A program made the position numbers and the translations under genes. A stretch of DNA of 64,000 nucleotides from Vibrio sp. HB236076 (GTDB lineage Bacteria; Pseudomonadota; Gammaproteobacteria; Enterobacterales; Vibrionaceae), in NCBI RefSeq assembly GCF_040957575.1, contig NZ_CP162601.1:1984001-2048000 (forward strand). Reading direction: 5' to 3'. The notes beneath the pieces were generated by a model. The model ran no database searches, had not been told where the DNA came from, and saw nothing but the letters and a program-made list of their open reading frames with translations. This document shows, one piece after another, positions 60,348-64,000 of the stretch (position 1 is its first letter; every line of letters starts with the position of its first letter).

Positions 60348-60656
60348 ATGCCCAACGAATTCCTACGTGCCATCTACCTCGTCATTCACCAAATCCCACC
60401 CGGAAAAGTATGCAGCTATGGTTTGATTGCAAAGATGGCGGGCTACCCAGGTTATGCGCGCCATGTGGGCAAAGCGCTCGCCCAACTGCCCGAGGGTTCA
60501 CAACTGCCATGGCATCGGGTCCTCAACAGCCAAGGACAAATCTCATTAAAAGGTCAACGTTTTGATGCCCAACGTCAGGCATTACTCAATGAAAAAATCA
60601 CAGTCTCTGAAACAGGCCGAGTCTCGTTAAAACAATACTTATGGCAAGGCGATTAA
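60348..60656 (+). CDS. alkyltransferase-like DNA-damage recognition protein (ATL)
   Basis: 102 residues from the ATG at 60348; upstream in-frame codons (to 60189) are not conserved. It has the alkylguanine transferase DNA-binding fold: FLRAIYLVIHQIPPGKVCSYG, AGYPGYARHVGKAL, and PWHRVLNSQG. Trp55 replaces the catalytic Cys of PCHRV, which defines ATL proteins: they bind O6-alkylguanine, bend DNA and hand the lesion to nucleotide excision repair. The length is that of Vibrio ATL; E. coli YbaZ is longer. The ribosome site is weak (AAGAATA). Confidence 0.92.
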   Translation: MPNEFLRAIYLVIHQIPPGKVCSYGLIAKMAGYPGYARHVGKALAQLPEGSQLPWHRVLNSQGQISLKGQRFDAQRQALLNEKITVSETGRVSLKQYLWQGD

Positions 60657-60671
60657 TAGTAAAGCACACGA

Positions 60672-61100
60672 TTACTGAGCTTGTAATAAAAGTGAGGCAC
60701 TGAGCTTGCTGCCCAACTCAACCGGGTGCAGCTTGGCTAACTGATAATGCCCTTGCGGATAGTAACTGGCTGTCGCGGATAACCAATATGTCTCATCCGA
60801 ATCACTGAGTTTTCGTTTGTCGTAGGACATATCAAACCGATAAGGGTATGGACGCTCACTGACGCGAAACTTATGCTTTGCGATGGGATAAAGCTCACCG
60901 CCCGTAGATGGCTTGACCAGCAAGGTAATCGTGATCAGTGCCTCAGCGGGGAGAGACTCGTCATTAAGCACGAAAACATGGCCATAAAGATGACGAATCG
61001 GAGACTGATACGTCTCAAGTGATGGTGCAGACTGACAAGCCAACAACCCCAAACACAAACCAAACAGAATAACCTTTTTAAACAAATATGACCGATTCAT
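60672..61100 (-). CDS. YbaY-like lipoprotein
   Basis: 142 residues. Lipoprotein signal with lipobox LLAC (Cys22). The mature part has the YbaY/YscW beta-sandwich pattern: YGHVFVLNDESLPAEALITITL and PYPYRFDMSYDKRKL. Function unknown; similar domains are found in the pilotin YscW. The position between the ATL and TesB genes is the same as in E. coli. Confidence 0.85.
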   Translation of the reverse strand: MNRSYLFKKVILFGLCLGLLACQSAPSLETYQSPIRHLYGHVFVLNDESLPAEALITITLLVKPSTGGELYPIAKHKFRVSERPYPYRFDMSYDKRKLSDSDETYWLSATASYYPQGHYQLAKLHPVELGSKLSASLLLQAQ

Positions 61101-61149
61101 TAACGTTTATTCACTCAAATGGATTGGAAGATAGATAACCTAGGTGTAA

Positions 61150-61167
61150 AGTGATAAACAATTATCA
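61150..61167. promoter_or_regulatory. palindrome in the ybaY-tesB divergent region
   Basis: GTGATAAACAATTATCAC has 7-base inverted arms with a 4-base centre. It resembles a Fur-type half-site pair with altered spacing, so I do not call it a Fur box. It may be an operator of an unknown regulator of either gene. Confidence 0.35.
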
Positions 61168-61323
61168 CGCAATACCCCATTTAGTCACGACTAAGACCCC
61201 AATAATGCCCTTTGCCACAGCGCAAAGAGGGTGATGAAAACCTAGCTTTTAGCATGACTAGCGCCTTACCCCTAGGCAAAATCATCGACTGTCATGGGTC
61301 TAATTTATTATAGGATGTCCGTT

Positions 61324-62190
61324 ATGAGTACACCTCTTCATCAATTATTGCATTTATTACAACTCGAGCGCTTAGAAGAAGGCCTGTTCCGCGGTCAAAG
61401 TGAAAACCTTGGTTTACCGCAAGTCTATGGCGGTCAAGTGATCGGCCAAGCACTGTCAGCCGCGCGCTATACGGTACCTGAAGATCGCACGGTTCACTCC
61501 TTTCACAGCTACTTTTTGCTTCCCGGCGACCCTGAAAAGCCTATCATTTATGACGTAGAAAAACTGAGAGATGGCCGCAGCTTTTCAACTCGCCGAGTCA
61601 AAGCCATTCAAAACGGTAAGAACATTTTCTACCTCACCGCCAGTTACCATATCGACGAAGAAGGCTTCGAACACCAAAAAGCCATGCCAGACAATATCCC
61701 AGGCCCAGATAAATTGGAATCGGAAACCGAACTGGCCCAAAAAATTGCCGAGTATTTACCTGAAAAACTGCGCCGAACTTTTTGCGGTGAAAAGCCAATT
61801 GAAACGCGTCCTGTTATCGCGATTAACCCATTAAAACCCAAAGCCAACGAAGCCAAACAGTACTTGTGGATCCGCGCCAATGGTGAGATGCCAGACAATC
61901 GCCTGATCCACCAATACTTATTAGCCTATGCATCAGATTGGGGCTTTTTGGTCACCGCGCTGCACCCTCACGAAGTCTCGATCATGACCCCAGGATTTCA
62001 GGTGGCGACCATCGATCATTCCATTTGGTTTCACCGCCCATTTAAAATGGATGATTGGCTGCTCTACGCCATTGAAAGTCCAACCGCCAGCGGTACTCGC
62101 GGCTTAGTACGCGGAGAGATTTACAACCAGCAAGGCCAGCTCGTGGCCAGTGCCGTACAAGAAGGTGTCATGCGCCAGCGTCAAAAATAA
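61324..62190 (+). CDS. tesB: acyl-CoA thioesterase II (TesB)
   Basis: 288 residues from the ATG at 61324 (AGGA 8 bases upstream); E. coli TesB is 286. Double hot-dog fold: [20 protein letters not shown] at the start, [20 protein letters not shown], and the second half with [11 protein letters not shown] carrying the catalytic Asp and [17 protein letters not shown]. It hydrolyses medium and long acyl-CoA in the cytosol. Confidence 0.97.
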   Translation: MSTPLHQLLHLLQLERLEEGLFRGQSENLGLPQVYGGQVIGQALSAARYTVPEDRTVHSFHSYFLLPGDPEKPIIYDVEKLRDGRSFSTRRVKAIQNGKNIFYLTASYHIDEEGFEHQKAMPDNIPGPDKLESETELAQKIAEYLPEKLRRTFCGEKPIETRPVIAINPLKPKANEAKQYLWIRANGEMPDNRLIHQYLLAYASDWGFLVTALHPHEVSIMTPGFQVATIDHSIWFHRPFKMDDWLLYAIESPTASGTRGLVRGEIYNQQGQLVASAVQEGVMRQRQK

Positions 62191-62210
62191 CCCTCCACTA
62201 AATTGGCATA

Positions 62211-62235
62211 AAAAAGGTGGCCCCAGCGCCACCTT
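62211..62235 (-). terminator. intrinsic terminator of the DUF1244 gene
   Basis: Stem AAGGTGGC / GCCACCTT with a 6-base loop; the A-run on the left gives a T-run on the minus strand, 28 bases after the DUF1244 stop. It may also stop tesB transcripts. Confidence 0.85.
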
Positions 62236-62262
62236 GTGTCTTTGTCCCAACACTTACCAAGC

Positions 62263-62592
62263 TTAAGATTGACTCTTTTTCGCCTGTTTTTGCTCATAAG
62301 CCGCGAGTTGCTCGGGTGTTGCTGCAGGTTGGTGATTATCTTTCCACTCCTGATAAGTCATGCCATAAACACGCTCACGCGCATCGTCTAGCGACAGTTC
62401 AATCCCCTGCTGCTGTGCCTCTGCCAAATACCACTTACTTAAACAATTGCGACAAAAATCCGCTAAGATCATGAGATCAATGTTCTGCACTTGTTTATTG
62501 TTGTCTAAATGCGCTAAAAGCTGACGGAAAGTAGCCGCATCGAGCTTGTCTTGCTCTGCTTGAGACAGTGATTGATAGTTAAATTTGCTCAT
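62263..62592 (-). CDS. DUF1244 family protein
   Basis: 109 residues, helical and charged. The family core is ATFRQLLAHLDNNKQVQNIDLMILADFCRNCLSKWY followed by VYGMTYQEWKDNHQ (cited here in pieces of the conserved block at about 20-88). Members are small cytosolic proteins of unknown role. Ribosome site AGGATAAAAC. It follows the RND pump gene by about 50 bases on the same strand and could be its last operon member. Confidence 0.85.
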   Translation of the reverse strand: MSKFNYQSLSQAEQDKLDAATFRQLLAHLDNNKQVQNIDLMILADFCRNCLSKWYLAEAQQQGIELSLDDARERVYGMTYQEWKDNHQPAATPEQLAAYEQKQAKKSQS

Positions 62593-62643
62593 TGTTTTAT
62601 CCTGTATTAATCAACGGTTCGTCACGTCGATGCCAAGTGACCC

Positions 62644-64000
62644 TTAACCATGACCCACTCGCGTTTTGGTGTCTTTTTGACGGGCTAGGTCGAGTTGTTT
62701 TGCGACAAAGCCCGGTGATTTGGTATGTCGCGATAATAAACGGTACATGGCCGGAATAACAAATAAAGTAATTAAGGTCGCGACCGACATACCAAAAAAG
62801 ATCACCGTCCCCACCGCGATTCGGCTTTCATAACCTGCCCCAGTCGAGAGCAACAGTGGCACAGCGCCTGCGACTGTGGTCGTCGCGGTCATTAAAATGG
62901 GCCGCAATCGGCGCGCAGCAGCATCAACGATGGCTTTTTCAAATTCAATACCTCTATCGCGTAACTGATTGGCAAACTCCACAATTAAAATGCCATTTTT
63001 GGTCACCATGCCGATCAACATGATCATGCCAATTTGGCTGTAGATATTAAACCCTTGCCCCATAATCACTAAACCAGCAAAACCGCCAAAGAGCCCCAAA
63101 GGTACCGTCAGCATCACCACTAACGGGTTGATAAAACTTTCAAATTGCGCAGCCAGCACCAAATACACGACGACCAAGGCCAGAACAAACGTCACCCACA
63201 TGCGCGACTGATTCTCTTTAAAATCCTTCGATTCGCCTTGATACCCCAAACTCACATTGGCGGGAAAATGTTCACTGGCGTATTGCTCCAAAAAGCCCAG
63301 TGCTTGACCCAGGTCCACTCCCGCCGCCAAATTGGCATCAACCACAATCGACTTTTTCTTTTCATCGTGAGTCAATTTATTGGCCACGGCGACCGGTTCA
63401 ATGTGCGCTATGGTGTCTAAACTCACAGCTTGCCCTTGTTGAGTACGTAAATAAATCTGACTTAAATCATTAAGGCTGTTGAATTTATCTTCATTGGCTC
63501 GCAAGTAAACATCATACTCTTGACCGTCTTCGACAAACGTCGTTTGTGAAGCACCACCAAGCAATACCTCAAGGGTTTGTGAGACATCTTGAACTGCGAT
63601 CCCCAACTGCGACGCGCGTTGAACATCAATATTCACCAAGAGCTCTGGACTGTTTTCCGAATAATCGATATCGACGCCCGTCATTAACCCCGATTGGTTG
63701 GCCGCTTGCTCTAACTGCTGCGCCCAATGGTACAAGGTGGGGTAATCTGAGCCGGCAATACTGACTTGAATAGGCCCACTTGGCCGACCTCGAAACCCGG
63801 GCATAAAGACGCGAAAACGCACATCGGTAATCCCGCTCATGGATTGGCGGATCATTTTTAACGCCTCTGGCGCCGAGGTCGTACGTGTTTGCCAGTCTTC
63901 CAAAATCATAATAACAAACCCCGTCTGATCACTGGCTTGGCCGCCAAAAGCAGGGGTTTGAATACTAAACGACTTAAGCACGCCTTGCCCTAACATCGGC
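62644..64000 (-). CDS. RND efflux pump inner-membrane subunit, C-terminal part
   Basis: An open frame of about 452 residues reaches the right edge without a stop, so the N-terminal part lies outside. Seen: a porter-domain region (FRVFMPGFRGRPSGPIQVSI), docking-domain region, and five or six C-terminal spans with the RND signature GLFGGFAGLVIMGQGFNIYSQIGMIMLIG and RLRPILMTATTTVAGAVPLL. It belongs to the AcrB/MexF hydrophobe-amphiphile class, which exports drugs or detergents with an adaptor protein and an outer-membrane channel. Adaptor gene expected upstream, beyond the edge. Confidence 0.92.
   Translation of the reverse strand, partial: PMLGQGVLKSFSIQTPAFGGQASDQTGFVIMILEDWQTRTTSAPEALKMIRQSMSGITDVRFRVFMPGFRGRPSGPIQVSIAGSDYPTLYHWAQQLEQAANQSGLMTGVDIDYSENSPELLVNIDVQRASQLGIAVQDVSQTLEVLLGGASQTTFVEDGQEYDVYLRANEDKFNSLNDLSQIYLRTQQGQAVSLDTIAHIEPVAVANKLTHDEKKKSIVVDANLAAGVDLGQALGFLEQYASEHFPANVSLGYQGESKDFKENQSRMWVTFVLALVVVYLVLAAQFESFINPLVVMLTVPLGLFGGFAGLVIMGQGFNIYSQIGMIMLIGMVTKNGILIVEFANQLRDRGIEFEKAIVDAAARRLRPILMTATTTVAGAVPLLLSTGAGYESRIAVGTVIFFGMSVATLITLFVIPAMYRLLSRHTKSPGFVAKQLDLARQKDTKTRVGHG

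Noticed and set aside
1..64000. CRISPR arrays, tRNA or rRNA genes, prophage or complete insertion sequences
   Set aside because: No regularly spaced repeats, cloverleaf-like genes, rRNA segments, integrases or transposases were seen on reading both strands.

Overview
The window reads as chromosome of a marine gamma-proteobacterium of the Vibrionaceae. Support comes from a DUF2999 protein, the gene order SRP RNA / alkyltransferase-like protein / YbaY lipoprotein / TesB, a vibriobactin-type siderophore locus, and many Vibrio-like housekeeping neighbours. The genus cannot be fixed from the sequence alone. No rRNA, tRNA, CRISPR array, integrase or complete insertion sequence was seen.

Layout. 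1-2.9 kb: the start of an ABC exporter and a DUF2946-PepSY pair. 2.9-6.5 kb: an aldehyde dehydrogenase and its divergent sigma-54 activator, with a promoter and paired operators readable between them. 6.7-16.7 kb: single housekeeping or sensory genes (DUF924, aldo/keto reductase, chemoreceptor, DUF2999, a haem-motif diguanylate cyclase, YegD-like Hsp70, a flavin monooxygenase, MscS, a glutathione transferase under a perfect palindromic operator). 16.8-22 kb: a large secreted nuclease next to a lipoprotein 5'-nucleotidase, a likely extracellular nucleic-acid scavenging pair. 22.3-29.7 kb: an AraC/GyrI regulator, a PLP aminotransferase and a five-gene peptide/nickel/opine-type ABC importer.

29.8-50 kb is the core of interest: a Fur-controlled catecholate siderophore island. 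It carries EntC-, EntA- and EntE-like enzymes for 2,3-dihydroxybenzoate, an EntD-like phosphopantetheinyl transferase, a VibH-like stand-alone condensation enzyme, a complete FepB/D/G/C-like importer, and a VibF-like synthetase split into two proteins: Cy-Cy-A (1514 aa) and C-PCP-C (999 aa). The aryl carrier is a free 85-residue protein, with no EntB/VibB isochorismatase in the window. The Cy-Cy-A protein ends in a carrier fold whose phosphopantetheine serine is alanine. Its adenylation pocket looks closer to a cysteine code than to a threonine code. An NtaA-type flavin monooxygenase lies inside the island and an NtaB-type flavin reductase at its edge. Good Fur boxes stand at each divergent or operon start. 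The predicted product is a vibriobactin/vulnibactin-like aryl-(oxazoline or thiazoline)-amine siderophore that may differ from the known ones.

50-57.2 kb: a BMP-family ABC importer operon with an embedded iron/2-oxoglutarate-type oxygenase, and a divergent flavin oxidoreductase. 57.2-60 kb: a DUF2867-like protein and a SoxR-MFS efflux pair sharing a near-canonical sox box. 60-64 kb: the SRP RNA, an ATL protein, YbaY, TesB, DUF1244 and the C-terminal half of an RND pump that leaves the window. A short dispersed repeat with the core AAGGACACCCA occurs in several intergenic gaps.
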